Made by a program: the position numbers and the translations under genes. 64,000 nucleotides of DNA from Taudactylus pleione (lineage: Eukaryota > Chordata > Amphibia > Anura > Myobatrachidae), in assembly GCA_031769625.1 (NCBI GenBank), contig JAUIMM010001249.1:372001-436000 (forward strand). Direction: 5' to 3'. Of this stretch, positions 26,101 through 39,376 are shown piece by piece (position 1 is the first letter of the stretch; the number at the start of each line of letters is the position of its first letter). Under the pieces are notes generated by a model that was given only the letters and a program-made list of their open reading frames with translations, searched no databases and had not been told where the DNA came from.

Positions 26101-29100
26101 AGATACAAAGTATAGAATATGGTGAATAGTGGAACATAGTATAGAATGTGGTGTATAGTGGTACATAGTATAGAATTTGGTGTAGAGCTATATATTGGTA
26201 CATAGTATAGAATATGGTGTATAGAGGAACATAGTATAGAATGTGGTGTAGAGATGTATAGTGGTACATAGTATAGAATATGGTGTATTGTGGTACATTG
26301 TATAGAATATGGTGTATAGTGGTACATAGTATAGAATATGGTGTATAGAGGTACATAGTATAGAATATGGTGTATAGTGGTACATAGTATAGAATGTATT
26401 GTATAGTTGTACATAGAATAAAATATGGTGTATAGCGGTATATAGTATAGAATATGGTATATAGTGGTAAATAGTATAGAATATGGTGTATTGTGGTACA
26501 TAGTATAGAATATGGTGTATAGTGGTACACAGTATAGAATATGGTGTATAGAGGTACATAGTATAGAATATGGTGTATAGTGGTACATAGTATAGAATGT
26601 GGTGTATAGAGGTACATAGTATAAATTATGGTGTATTGAGGTACATAGTATAGAATATGGTGTATAGTGGTACATAGTCTAGAATGTGGTGTATAGTGGT
26701 ACATAGAATATGGTGTATAGTGGTACAAAGTATAGAATGTGGTGTAGAGCTGTATAGTGGTACATAGTATAGAATATGGTGTATAGTGGTACGTAGTCTA
26801 GAATGTGGTGTATAGAGGTACATAGTATATAATATGGTGTGCAGTGGTACATGGTATAGAATATGGTGTATAGTGGTACATAGTATAGAATATGGTATAG
26901 CGGTACATAGTATAGAATGTGGTGTATAGTAGTACATAGTATAGAATACGGTGTAGAGCTGTATAGTGGTACATAGTATAGAATGTGGTGTAGAGCTGTA
27001 TAGTGGTACATAGTATAGAATAGGGTGTATAGTAGTACATAGTATAGAATGTGTTGTAGAGCTGTATATTGGTACATAGTATAGAATATGGTGTATAGTG
27101 GTAAATAGTATAGAATATGGTGTATAGTGGTACATAGTATAGAATATGGTGTTGAGCTGTATAGTGGTACATAGTATAGAATATGGTGTAGTGTTGTATA
27201 GTGGTACAAAGTATACAATATGTTGTAGAGCTGTATTGTGGTACATATTATAGAATATGGTGTATAGTGGTACATAGTATAGAATATGGTATATATAGGT
27301 ACATAGTATAGAATTTGGTGTAGAGATGTATAGTGGTGCATAGTATAGAGTATTGTGTATAGTGATACATAGCATAGAATATGGTGTAGACCTGTATAGT
27401 GGTGCAGAGTGTAGAATATGGTGTATAGTGCTACATAGTATAGAATATGATATATAGTGTCATATAGTATAGAATGTGGTGTAGAGCTGTATAGTGGTAC
27501 ATAGTATAGAATATGGTGTATAGTGGTACATAGTATAGAATATGGTGTATAGAGGTACATAGTCCAGATTATGGTGTACAATGGTACATAGTATAGAATG
27601 TGGTGTATAGTGGTACATAGTGGTACATAGTATAGAATGTGGTGTAGTGGTACATAGTATAGAATGTGGTGTATAGAGGTATATGGTGTAGAGCTGTATA
27701 GTGGTACATAGTATAGAATGTGGTGTATAGCAGTACATAGTATTGAATACGGTGTAGAGCTGTATAGTGGTACATAGTATAGAATATGGTGTATAGTGGT
27801 ACATAGTATAGAATATGGTGTACTGTGGTACATTGTGTAGAATATGGTGTATAGAGGTACGTAGTATAGAATATGGTGTATAGTGGTACATAGTATAGAA
27901 TGTGGTATAGCGGTACATAAGTATAGAATGTGGTGTATAGTAGTACATAGTATAGAATACGGTGTAGAGCTGTATAGTGGTACATAGTATAGAATGTGGT
28001 GTAGAGCTGTATAGTGGTACATAGTATAGAATATGGTGTATAGTAGTACATAGTATAGAATGTGTTGTAGAGCTGTATATTGGTACATAGTATAGAATAT
28101 GGTGTATAGAGGTACATAGTCCAGATTATGGTGTACAATGGTACATAGTATAGAATGTGGTGTATAGTGGTACATAGTGGTACATAGTATAGAATGTGGT
28201 GTAGTGGTACATAGTATAGAATGTGGTGTATAGAGGTATATGGTGTAGAGCTGTATAGTGGTACATAGTATAGAATGTGGTGTTATAGCAGTACATAGTA
28301 TTGAATACGGTGTAGAGCTGTATAGTGGTACATAGTATAGAATATGGTGTTATAGTGGTACATAGTATAGAATATGGTGTACTGTGGTACATTGTGTAGA
28401 ATATGGTGTATAGAGGTACGTAGTATAGAATATGGTGTATAGTGGTACATAGTATAGAATGTGGTATAGCGGTACATAGTATAGAATGTGGTGTATAGTA
28501 GTACATAGTATAGAATACGGTTGTAGAGCTGTATAGTGAGTACATAGTATAGAATGTGGTGTAGAGCTGTATAGTGGTACATAGTATAGAATATGGTGTA
28601 TAGTAGTACATAGTATAGAATGTGTTGTAGAGCTGTATATTGGTACATAGTATAGAATATGGTGTATAGTGGTAAATAGTATAGTCATATGGTGTATAGT
28701 GGTACATAGTATAGAATATGGTGTTGAGCTGTATAGTGGTACATAGTATAGAATATGGTGTAGTGTTGTATAGTGGTACAAAGTATACAATATGGTGTAG
28801 AGCTGTATTGTGGTACATATTATAGAATATGGTGTATAGTGGTACATAGTATAGAATATGGTATATAGAGGTACATAGTATAGAATTTGGTGTAGAGATG
28901 TATAGTGGTGCAGAGTGTAGAATATGGTGTATAGTGCTACATAGTATAGAATATGATATATAGTGTCATATAGTATAGAATGTGGTGTAGAGCTGTATAG
29001 TGGTACATAGTATAGAATATGGTGTATAGTGATACATAGCATAGAATATGGTGTAGACCTGTATAGTGGTGCAGAGTGTAGAATATGGTGTATAGTGCTA

Positions 29101-31263
29101 CATAGTATAGAATATGATATATAGTGTCATATATTTATAGAATGTGGTGTAGAGCTGTATAGTGGTACATAGTATAGAATATGGTGTATAGTGGTACATA
29201 GTATAGAATATGGTGTATAGAGGTACATAGTCCAGATTATGGTGTACAATGGTACATAGTATAGAATGTGGTGTATAGTGGTACATAGTGGTACATAGTA
29301 TAGAATGTGGTGTAGTGGTACATAGTATAGAATGTGGTGTATAGAGGTATATGGTGTAGAGCTGTATAGTGGTACATAGTATAGAATGTGGTGTATAGCA
29401 GTACATAGTATTGAATACGGTGTAGAGCTGTATAGTGGTACATAGTATAGAATGTGGTGTAGAGCTGTATAGTGGAATATAGTATAAAATATGGTGTATA
29501 GTGGTACATAGTATTGAATATGGTGTATAGTAGTACATAGTATAGAATATGGTGTAGAGCTGTATAGTGGTACATAGTATAGAATATGGTGTAGTGTTGT
29601 ATAGTGATACATAGTATAGAAAATAGTGTAGAGCTGTATTGTGGTACATAGTATAGAATATGGTGTATAGCGGTACATAGTAAAGAAAATGGTGTATAGA
29701 GGTACATAGTATGGAATACGGTGTATAGTTGTACATAGTATAGAATATGGTGTATTGTGGTACATTGTATAGAATATGGTATATAGAGGTACAAAGTATA
29801 GATTATGGTGTATAGTGGTACATAGTATAGAATGTGGTGTATAGTGGTACATAGTATAGAATTTGGTGTAGAGCTGTATAGTGGTACATAGTATAGAATA
29901 TGTTGTATAGTGGTACATAGTATAGATTGTGGTGTAAAGCTGTATAGTGGTACATAGTATAGAATGTGGTGTATAGTGATATATAGTATAGAATATAGTG
30001 TACAGAGGTACATATTATAGAATGTGGTGTAGAGCTGTATAGTGGTAAATAGTATAGAATATGTTTTATAGTGGTACATAGTATAGATTGTGGTGTAAAG
30101 CTGTATAATGGTACATAGTATAGAATGTGGTGTATAGTTGTACATAGTATAGAATATGGTGTATAGTGGTACATAGTATAGAATGTGGTGTAGAGCTTTA
30201 TAGTGGTAAATAGTATAGAATTTGTTGTATAGTGGTACATAGTATATATTGTGGTGTAAAGCGTAATAATGGTACATAGTATAGAATGTGGTGTATAGTG
30301 GTACATAGTATAGAATATGGTGTATAGTGGTACATAGTATAGAATGTGGTGTATAGTGGTACATAGTATATAATATGGTGTATAGAGGTACATAGTATAG
30401 AATATGGTGTATAGAGGTACATAGTCTAGAATATGGTGTATAGTATTACATAGTCTAGAATATGGTGTATAGTGGATAGTGGTACATAGTATAGAATGTG
30501 ATGTAGAGCTGTATAGTGGTACATAGAATAGAATATGATGTACAGTTGGTACATAGTATAGAATGTGGTGTAGAGCTGTATAATGGTACATAGTATTGAA
30601 TTTGGTATAGAACTGTATAGTGGTACATAGTATAGAATATGGTGTATAGTGGAAACAGTATAGAATATGGTGTATAGTGGTACATAGCATAGAATGTTGT
30701 GTATAGTGGTACATATTATAGAATATGGTGTATTGTGGTACATAGTTTAGAATATGGTGTATAGTGGTACATAGCATAGAATGTGGTGTATAGTGGTACA
30801 TAGTATAGAATATGGTGTATAGAGGTACATAGTATAGAATATGGTGTGTTTAGTCGTACATAGTATAGAATATGGTGTATAGTGGTACATAGTATAGAAT
30901 ATGGTGTATTGTGATACATAGTATAGAATATGGTGTATAGTGGTACATAGTATAGAATATGGTGTATAGAGGTACATAGTATAGAATTTGGTGTATAGAG
31001 AAACATAGTATAGAATGTGGTGTAGAGATGCATAGTGGTACATAGTATAGAATTTGGTGTATTGTGGTACATTGTATAGAATGTGGTGTAGAGCTGTATA
31101 GTGGTACATAGTATAGAATGTGGTGTATAGAGGAACATAGTATAGAATGTGATGTAGAGCTGTATAGTGGAACATAGTATAGAGTGTGGTGTATAGTGGT
31201 ATATAGTATAGAATGTGGTATAAAGCTGTACAATGGTACATAGTATAGAATGTGGTGTATAGT
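23151..31263 (+). repeat. Super-repeat of about 10.0 kb, copy B
   Basis: This is the second copy of 13,158-21,284. Near 26,880 it lacks 145 bp (five 29-mers) present in copy A near 16.85-17.0 kb. It repeats the 556-bp tandem pair at 27,563-28,119 and from 28,120, now 557-559 bp apart because of single-base insertions. It also holds an extra 101 bp near 29.0 kb, where a GGTGCAGAGTG segment and its flank occur twice. HOR markers GTTTAGTCG lie near 25,349 and 30,848. Confidence 0.87.
27919..28690 (+). repeat. Segment with clustered single-base insertions
   Basis: Compared with the matching copy at about 18.0-18.8 kb, this segment has one extra base at each of about 27,919 (A), 28,284 (T), 28,351 (T), 28,522 (T), 28,539 (A) and 28,686 (C). 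An altered unit (ATATTTATAG) follows near 29,131 and an extra T near 30,547. None of these insertions is shared with any other copy I compared. They break the 29/37 length rule kept elsewhere and look more like consensus error than biology. Confidence 0.72.
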
Positions 31264-32280
31264 AGTACATAGTATAGAATATGGTGTAGTGCTGTATAGT
31301 GGTACATAGTATAGAATATGGTGTAGAGCTGTATTGTGCTACACAGCATAGAATATGGTGTATAGTGGTACATAGTATAGAAAATGGTGTATAGAGGTAC
31401 ATAGTATAGAATATGGTGTGTATAGTGGTTCATATTATATAATACGGTGTATAGTGGTACATAGTATAGAATATGGTGTATTGTGATACATAGTATAGAA
31501 TATGGTGTACAGTGGTACATAGTATAGAATATGGTGTATAGAGATACAAAGTATAGAATATGGTGAATAGTGCAACTTAGTATAGAATGTGGTGTATAGT
31601 GGTACATAGTATAGAATTTGGTGTATAGCTATATATTGGTACATAGTATAGAATATGGTGTATAGAGGAACATAGTATAGAATGTGGTGTAGAGATGTAT
31701 AGTGGTACATAGTATAGAATATGGTGTATTGTGGTACATTGTATAGAATATGGTGTATAGTGGTACATAGTATAGAATATGGTGTATAGAGGTACATAGT
31801 ATAGAATATGGTGTATAGTGGTACATAGTATAGAATGTATTGTATAGTTGTACATAGAATAAAATATGGTGTATAGCGGTATATAGTATAGAATATGGTA
31901 TATAGTGGTAAATAGTAAAGAATATGGTGTATTGTGGTACATAGTATAGAATATGGTGTATAGTGGTACACAGTATAGAATATGGTGTATAGAGGTACAT
32001 AGTATAGAATATGGTGTATAGTGGTACATAGTATAGAATGTGGTGTATAGTGGTACATAGTATAAATTATGGTGTATTGAGGTACATAGTATAGAATATG
32101 GTGTATAGTGGTACATAGTCTAGAATGTGGTGTATAGTGGTACATAGAATATGGTGTATAGTGGTACAAAGTATAGAATGTGGTGTAGAGCTGTATAGTG
32201 GTACATAGTATAGAATATGGTGTATAGTGGTACGTAGCCTAGAATGTGGTGTATAGAGGTACATAGTATATAATATGGTG
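31264..32280 (+). repeat. Terminal partial HOR of block A
   Basis: This stretch follows the HOR path seen at 25,823-26,840 (for example 25,994 corresponds to 31,435, offset 5,441) and at 15.8-16.8 kb. It ends with TGCAGTGGTAC at 32,281. There it switches to the more diverged sub-family that leads into the inversion. A few private changes are present (for example TGCAACTTAG near 31,571 and GTAAAG near 31,916). Confidence 0.82.
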
Positions 32281-32667
32281 TGCAGTGGTACATAGTATAG
32301 AATGTGGTGTAGAGCTGAATAGTGGTATATAATATAGAATGAGGTGTATAGTGTTACATTTTATACAATATGGTGTTTAGTGGTACATAGTATAGAATGT
32401 GGTGAATAGTGGTATATAGTATAGAATATGGTGCAGAGCTGTATAGTGGTTCATAGTATAGAAAATAGTGTATAGTAGTACATAGTATAGAATATTGGGT
32501 GAGATATATAGTTGTTTATAGTATAGAATATGGTTTATAGTGGTACATAGTATAGAATATGGTGTATAGTGGTATAAAGTATAGAATATGGTGTATAGAG
32601 GTACGTAGTATAAAATATGGTGTATAGATGTACATAGTATAAAATATGGTGTATAGTGGTACATAGT
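32281..32667 (+). repeat. Diverged units leading into the inversion
   Basis: The first part repeats 313-520. From about 32,487 the ordered variants GGGTGAG(C/A)TATATAG, GTTGTTTATAG and GGTTTATAG match a series found at about 46,080, 47,739 and 58,557 in block B. The last unit (32,651-32,667) is intact up to ACATAGT. It is followed by CTAGAAT, after which the strand switches. No gene or unique DNA is present at the switch. Confidence 0.8.
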
Positions 32668-32713
32668 CTAGAATACTATGTACCACTATACACCATATTC
32701 TATACTATGTACC
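32629..32713. repeat. Inversion junction 1: inverted repeat with 7-nt centre
   Basis: The left arm 32,629-32,667 and right arm 32,675-32,713 are reverse complements at 37 of 39 positions, with the 7-nt centre CTAGAAT at 32,668-32,674. Left of the centre the G-rich unit is on +; right of it the C-rich unit is on +. Beyond the arms the two flanks carry different variant series, so they are not mirror images of one another. That argues against a simple fold-back read artefact. Confidence 0.92.
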
Positions 32714-33052
32714 ACTATACACCATATTCTATACTATATACCACTATACAACATATTCTAGACTATGTACCACTTTACACCATATTCTACACTATATACC
32801 ACTTAACAGCTCTACCCCATATTATATGCCATGTACAACTATACAGCTCTGTACCACATTCTATACTATGTACCACTATACAGCTCTACACCATATTCTA
32901 TACTATGTACCACTATACACCATATTCTATACTATGTACCACTATACACTACATTCTATACTATGTACCACTATACTGCTCTACAACATATTCTATACTA
33001 TGTACCACTATACACCATATTCTATACTATGTACCACTATACAGCTCTACAC

Positions 33053-33797
33053 CACAATCGATACTATGTACCACTTTACAGCTCTACACCACATTCTATA
33101 CTATGTACCACTATACACCATATTTTATACTATGTAACACTATACACCATATTCTGTTCTATGTACCACTATACACCACATTCTATACTATGTACCATTA
33201 TACAGCTTTACACCACAATCTATACTATGTACCACTATACAACATATTCTATACTATTTAGCACTATACAGCTCTACACCACATTCTATACCGCTATACA
33301 TCATATTCTACATACCACTATAGACCATATTCTAGACGATGTACCTCTATACACCATATTCTATACTATGTACATCTATACACCATATTATATACTATGT
33401 ACCACAATACACCACATTCTATACTATGTACCACTATACACCATATTCTATACTATATGCCTCTATACACTATCTTCTATACTATGTACCAGTATACACC
33501 ACATTCTATACTATGAACCACTATACACCATATTCTATACTATGTACCTCTATACACCATGTTCTTCACTATGTACCACTATACAGCTCTACACCACAAT
33601 CGATACTATGTACCACTATACAGCTCTACACCACATTCTATACTATGTACCACTATACACCATATTTTATACTATGTAACACTATACGCCATATTCTATT
33701 CTATGTACCACTATACACCACATTCTATACTATATACCATTATACAGCTTTACACCACAATCTATACTATGTACCACTATACAACATATTCTATACT
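33053..33797 (-). repeat. Local duplication with 542-bp offset
   Basis: The rare CACAATCG variant at 33,053 and at 33,595, and TATTTTATAC at 33,121 and 33,663, show a constant 542-bp offset. About 200 bp are shared (33,053-33,255 and 33,595-33,797), with scattered differences. Reverse-complement relatives of these variants (ATAAAATATGG after a GTGTTACATAG unit) occur near 49,730-49,780 in block B. Confidence 0.72.
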
Positions 33798-36480
33798 ATG
33801 TACCACTATACACCATATTCTATACTTTGTACCTCTATACACCATATTCTGTACAATGTACCGCAATACACCATATTCTATACTATGTACCACTATACAC
33901 CTTATTCCATACTATGTACCACAATACACCATATTCTATACTATGTACCTCTATACACCATATTCTATACTATGTAACACTATACACCATATTCTATACT
34001 ATGTACCACAGTACAGCTCTACACCATATTCTATACTATGTACCACTATACAACACGACACCATATTCTATACTATGTACTACTATACAGCTCTACATCA
34101 TATTCTATACTATGTACTACTATAAACCATATTCTATACTATGTACCACTATACACCATATTCTATACTATGTACCACTATACAGCTCTACACCACATTC
34201 TATACTATGTACCACTATACAGCTCTACACAGTATTCTGTACTATGTAATACTGTACACCACATTCTATGCTATGTACCACTATACAGCTCTACACCATA
34301 TACCACTATACACAACATTCTATACTATGTACCACTACACCACATTCTATACAATGTACCACTATGTACCACTATACACCACATTCTATACTATGTACCA
34401 CTGTACACCATATTCTATACTATGTACCTCTATACACAATATTCTATACTATATACCACTATACACCATATTCTATACTATGTACCACTATACAGCTCTA
34501 CACCACATTCTATACTATATACCACTATACACCATATTCTATACTATGTAGCACTATACACCATATTATATACTCAGCACAACTATACAGCTCTACACCA
34601 TATTCGATGCTATGTATCACTATACACAAAACTCTATACTATGCACCACTATACAGCTCTACACCAAATTCTATACTATGTACCACTATACACCATATTC
34701 TATACTATGTACCACTATACAGCTCTACACCCTATTCTATACTATGTACCACTATACAACACTACACCCTATTCTATACTATGTACCACTATACAGCTCT
34801 ACACCATATTCTATACTATGTTCCACTATACACCATATTCTATACTATGTACAACTATACATTATATTCTATACTATGTACAACTATTCAGCTCTACAAA
34901 ACATTCTATACTATGTACCAGTATACACCATATTCTATACTTTGTACCACTATACAGCTCTACACCACATTCTGTACTATGTACCACTATGTAGCTCTAC
35001 ACCAAATTCTATACTTTGTACCACTATACATCACATTCTATACTATGTACCACTACACCAAATTCTATACTATGTACCACTTTGTACAACAATACACCAC
35101 ATTCTATACTATATACAACTATACCCCATATTCTATACTATGTACCTCTATACACCATATTCTATACAATGTACCACAATACACCATATTCTATACTATG
35201 TACCACTATACACCGAATTCATACTATGTACCACTATACACCATATTCTATACAATGTACCTCTATACACCATATTCTATACTATGTACCACTATACACC
35301 ATATTCTATACTATGTACTACAATACAGATCTACACCTTATTCTATACTATGTACCACTATACACCATATTCTATACTATGTACCATTATACACCATATT
35401 CTATACTATGTACTACAATACAGATCTACAACACATTCTATACTATGTACCTCTAAACACCATATTCAAGACTATGTACCACTATACAGCTCTAGACCAC
35501 TTTCTATACTATGTACCACTATACAGCTCTATACCATTCACCACTATACACCACATTCTATACTATGTACCACTACACCACATTCTATACTATGTACCAC
35601 TTTGTACCACTCACTATACACCACATACTATTCTATGTACCACTATACCCCATATTCTATACTATGTACCTCTATACACCATATTCTATACTATATACCA
35701 CTACACACCATATGCTATACGATGTACCACTATACAGCTCTACACCACATTCTATACTATATACCACTACACACCACATTCTAGACTATGTACTACTATA
35801 CACCACATCGTATACTATGTACCATTATACAGCTCTTCACCACATTCTATACTATGTACCACTATACACCATAACCTATACTATTTACCACTATACACCA
35901 TATTCTATACGATATGCAACTATACAGCTCTACCCAATATTCTGTACTATATATCAGTGTACATCTCTGCCCCATATTCTATACTATGTACCACTATACA
36001 CCATATTCTATACTATGTACCACTATACACCATATTCTATACTATGTACCACTATACAGCTCTACAACACATTCTATATTATGTAACACTATACACCATA
36101 TTTTATACTGTGTACCACTATACAGCTCTACAGCACATTCTATACTATGTACCACTATACAGCTCTACACCACATTCTATACTATGTACCACTATACAGC
36201 TCTAAACCATTTACAAATATACACCACATTCTATACTATGTACCACTACACCACATTCTATACTATGTACCACTATACACCATATTCTATACTTTGTACC
36301 TCTATACACCATATTCTATACAATGTACCACAATACACCATATTCTATACTATGTACCACTATACACCAAATTTTATACTATGTACCTCTATACACCATA
36401 TTCTATACTTTGTACCACTATACACCATATTCTATACTATGTACCACAATACAGCTCTACACCATATTCTATACTATGTC
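33798..36480 (-). repeat. Heterogeneous inverted satellite
   Basis: Mixed 29- and 37-bp units with many private substitutions. Compressed units such as ACCACTATGTACCACTAT near 34,350 correspond to the doubled GGTACATAG seen in forward copies. A CAGATCTACA variant repeats near 35,326 and 35,411. I found no long higher-order period here by eye and no non-satellite sequence. Confidence 0.75.
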
Positions 36481-37360
36481 CCACTATACCACACTACACC
36501 ATATTCTATACTAAGTACCACTATATAGCTCTACAACATATTCTTTACTATGTACCACTATACACCATATTCTATACTATGTACCACTATACAGCTCTAC
36601 AACACATTCTATACTATGTACCACTATACAGCTCTACACCACATTCTACATATGTACCACTACACCACATTCTATACTATGTACCACTATGTACCACTAT
36701 ACACCACATTATATACTATGTACCACTATACCCCATATTCTATACTATGTACCTCTATACACCATTTTCTATACTATGTACCACTATACACCACATTCTA
36801 TACTATATACCACTATACTCCACATTCTAGACTATGTACTACTATACACCATATTCTATACTATGTACCTCTATACACCATATTCTATACTATATACCAC
36901 TATACACCACATATTGTGCTATGTACCATTATACAGCTCTTCACCACATTCTATACTATGTACCACTATACACCACATTCTATACTATTTACCACTTATA
37001 CATCATATTCTATGCCATGTACCACTTTACAGCTCTACACCATATTCTATACTTTGTTCCACTGTACAACACTACACCATATTCTATACTAAGTACAACT
37101 ATACAGCTCTACAACATATTCTTTACTATGTACCACTATACACCATATTCTATACTATGTACCACTATACAGCTCTACAACACATTCTATACTATGTACC
37201 TCTACACACAATATTCTATATTATGTACCACTATACAGCTCTACACCACATTCTATACTATGTACCACTATACAGCTCTACACCACATTCTACATATGTA
37301 CCACTACACCACATTCTATACTATGTACCACTATGTACCACTATACACCACATTCTAGAC
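36481..37360 (-). repeat. Local duplication of about 0.6 kb inside the inverted block
   Basis: TTCTTTACTA at 36,541 recurs at 37,119 (offset 578). ACATTCTACATATG at 36,641 recurs at 37,285 (offset 644). The change of offset is 66 bp, one 29-mer plus one 37-mer. The shortened ACATATG unit also occurs near 39,438 and, in forward orientation, near 1,365. Confidence 0.78.
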
Positions 37361-38640
37361 TATGTTCTACTATACACCATATTCTATACTATGTACCTCT
37401 ATACACCATATTCTATACTATATACCACTATACAACACATCCTATACTATGTAGCATTATACAGCTCTTCAACACATTCTATACTATGTACCACTATACA
37501 CCATATTCTATACTATTTACCTCTATACACCATATTCTATACTATATACCACTATTAACCATATTCTATACAATGTACCACTATACACCATATTCTATAC
37601 GATATACCACTATACAGCTCTACACCATATTCTATACTATTTACCACTATACACCATATTCTATACTATGTAACACTATAAACCTCTACACTATATTCTA
37701 TGCTATGTACCACTATACATTTCTATACCGCATTCTATACTATGTACAACTGTACAGGTCTACACTATATTCTATACTATATACTACTATAGACCACATT
37801 CTATACTAAGTACCTCTATACATCATATTCTATAGTATGTAGCACTATACACCACATTCTATACTATGTACCACTATACAGCTCTACACCATATTCTATA
37901 CTATGTACCACTATACACCATATTCTATACTATGTACCACTATTCAGCTCTACACCACATTCTATACTATGTACTGCTATACATCATATTCTGTGTACCA
38001 CTATACACCATATTCTAGATGATGTACCTCTATACACCATATTCTATAATATGTACCTCTATACACCATATTATATACTATGTACCACTATACACCACAT
38101 TCTATACTATGTTCCACTATACACCATATTCTATACTATGTTTCTCTATACACTATATTCTCTACTATGTACCACTATACACCTCATTCTATACTATGTA
38201 CCACTATACACCATTTTCTATACTATGTACCACTATACAGCTCTACACCATATTCTTTACTATGTAACACTATACAACACTACACCATATTCTATACTAT
38301 GTACTAATATACAGCTCTACACCGTATTCTATACTATGTACTACTATACACCACATTCTATACTATGTACCACTACACCACATTATATACTATGTACTAC
38401 TATATACCACTATACACCACATTCTATACTATGTACCACTATACACCATATTCTATACTATGTACCTCGATACACCATATTCTATACTATGTACCACTAT
38501 ACACCATTTTCTATACTATGTACCACTATACAGCTCTACACCAAATTCTATACTATATACGACTATACACCATATTCTGTACTATGTAGCACTATACACC
38601 ATATTCTATACTCCGCACCACTATACAGCTCTACACCATA
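37361..38640 (-). repeat. Heterogeneous inverted satellite with CTATAAACCTC marker
   Basis: Units here carry CTATAAACCTC near 37,677, the reverse complement of the GAGGTTTATAG marker at 755, 44,394, 54,639 and 54,779. A further copy lies near 40,030. The stretch is therefore an inverted member of the same sub-family. No gene or unique DNA was seen. Confidence 0.75.
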
Positions 38641-38700
38641 TTCTATACTATGTACCACTATACACCATATTCTATACTATGTACCACTATACAACACTAC

Positions 38701-39376
38701 ACCTTATTCTATACTATGTACCACTATACAGCTCTACACCATATTCTATACTATGTACCACTATACACCATATTCTATACTATGTACCACTATACAGCTC
38801 TACAACACATTCTATACTATGTACCTCTACACACCATATTCTATACTATGTACCACTATACAACACTACACCTTATTCTATACTATGTACCATTATACAG
38901 CTCTACACCATATTCTATACTATGTACCACTATACACCATATTCTATACTATGTACCACTATACAGCTCTACACCATATTCTATACTATGTACCACTATA
39001 CACCATATTCTATACTATGTACCACTATACAACACTACACCTTATTCTATACTATGTACCACTATACAGCTCTACACCATATTCTATACTATGTACCACT
39101 ATACACCATATTCTATACTATGTACCACTATACAGCTCTACAACACATTCTATACTATGTACCTCTACACACCATATTCTATACTATGTACCACTATACA
39201 ACACTACACCTTATTCTATACTATGTACCATTATACAGCTCTACACCATATTCTATACTATGTACCACTATACACCATATTCTATACTATGTACCACTAT
39301 ACAGCTCTACACCACATTCTATACTATGTACCACTATACAGCTCTACACCATATTCTATACTATGTACTACTATAC
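38701..39376 (-). repeat. 169/338-bp local higher-order repeat
   Basis: ACCTTATTCT occurs at 38,701, 38,870, 39,039 and 39,208, each 169 bp apart (three 37-mers plus two 29-mers). The four segments alternate. The first and third share ACAACACATTC and ACCTCTACACACC, while the second and fourth share ACCATTATACAGC. The true period is therefore a 338-bp doublet present about twice, a miniature of the large HORs. Confidence 0.9.

Larger units (their letters stand above)
1..32674 (+). repeat. Forward-oriented block A of the satellite
   Basis: In this block the G-rich form of the unit (TAGTGGTAC...) is on the + strand throughout, with no internal strand switch seen. The block contains the diverged left edge, the 3,677-bp HOR and the super-repeat of about 10.0 kb. 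It ends at the palindromic junction near 32,668-32,674. The - strand is C-rich and almost free of stop codons, so very long but meaningless reading frames run leftwards through the block. Confidence 0.96.

Noticed and set aside
34268..36205. Plus-strand open reading frame of 645 codons
   Set aside because: It lies in the inverted block, where the stop-free strand is +. It is the same repeat translation as the minus-strand frames elsewhere.
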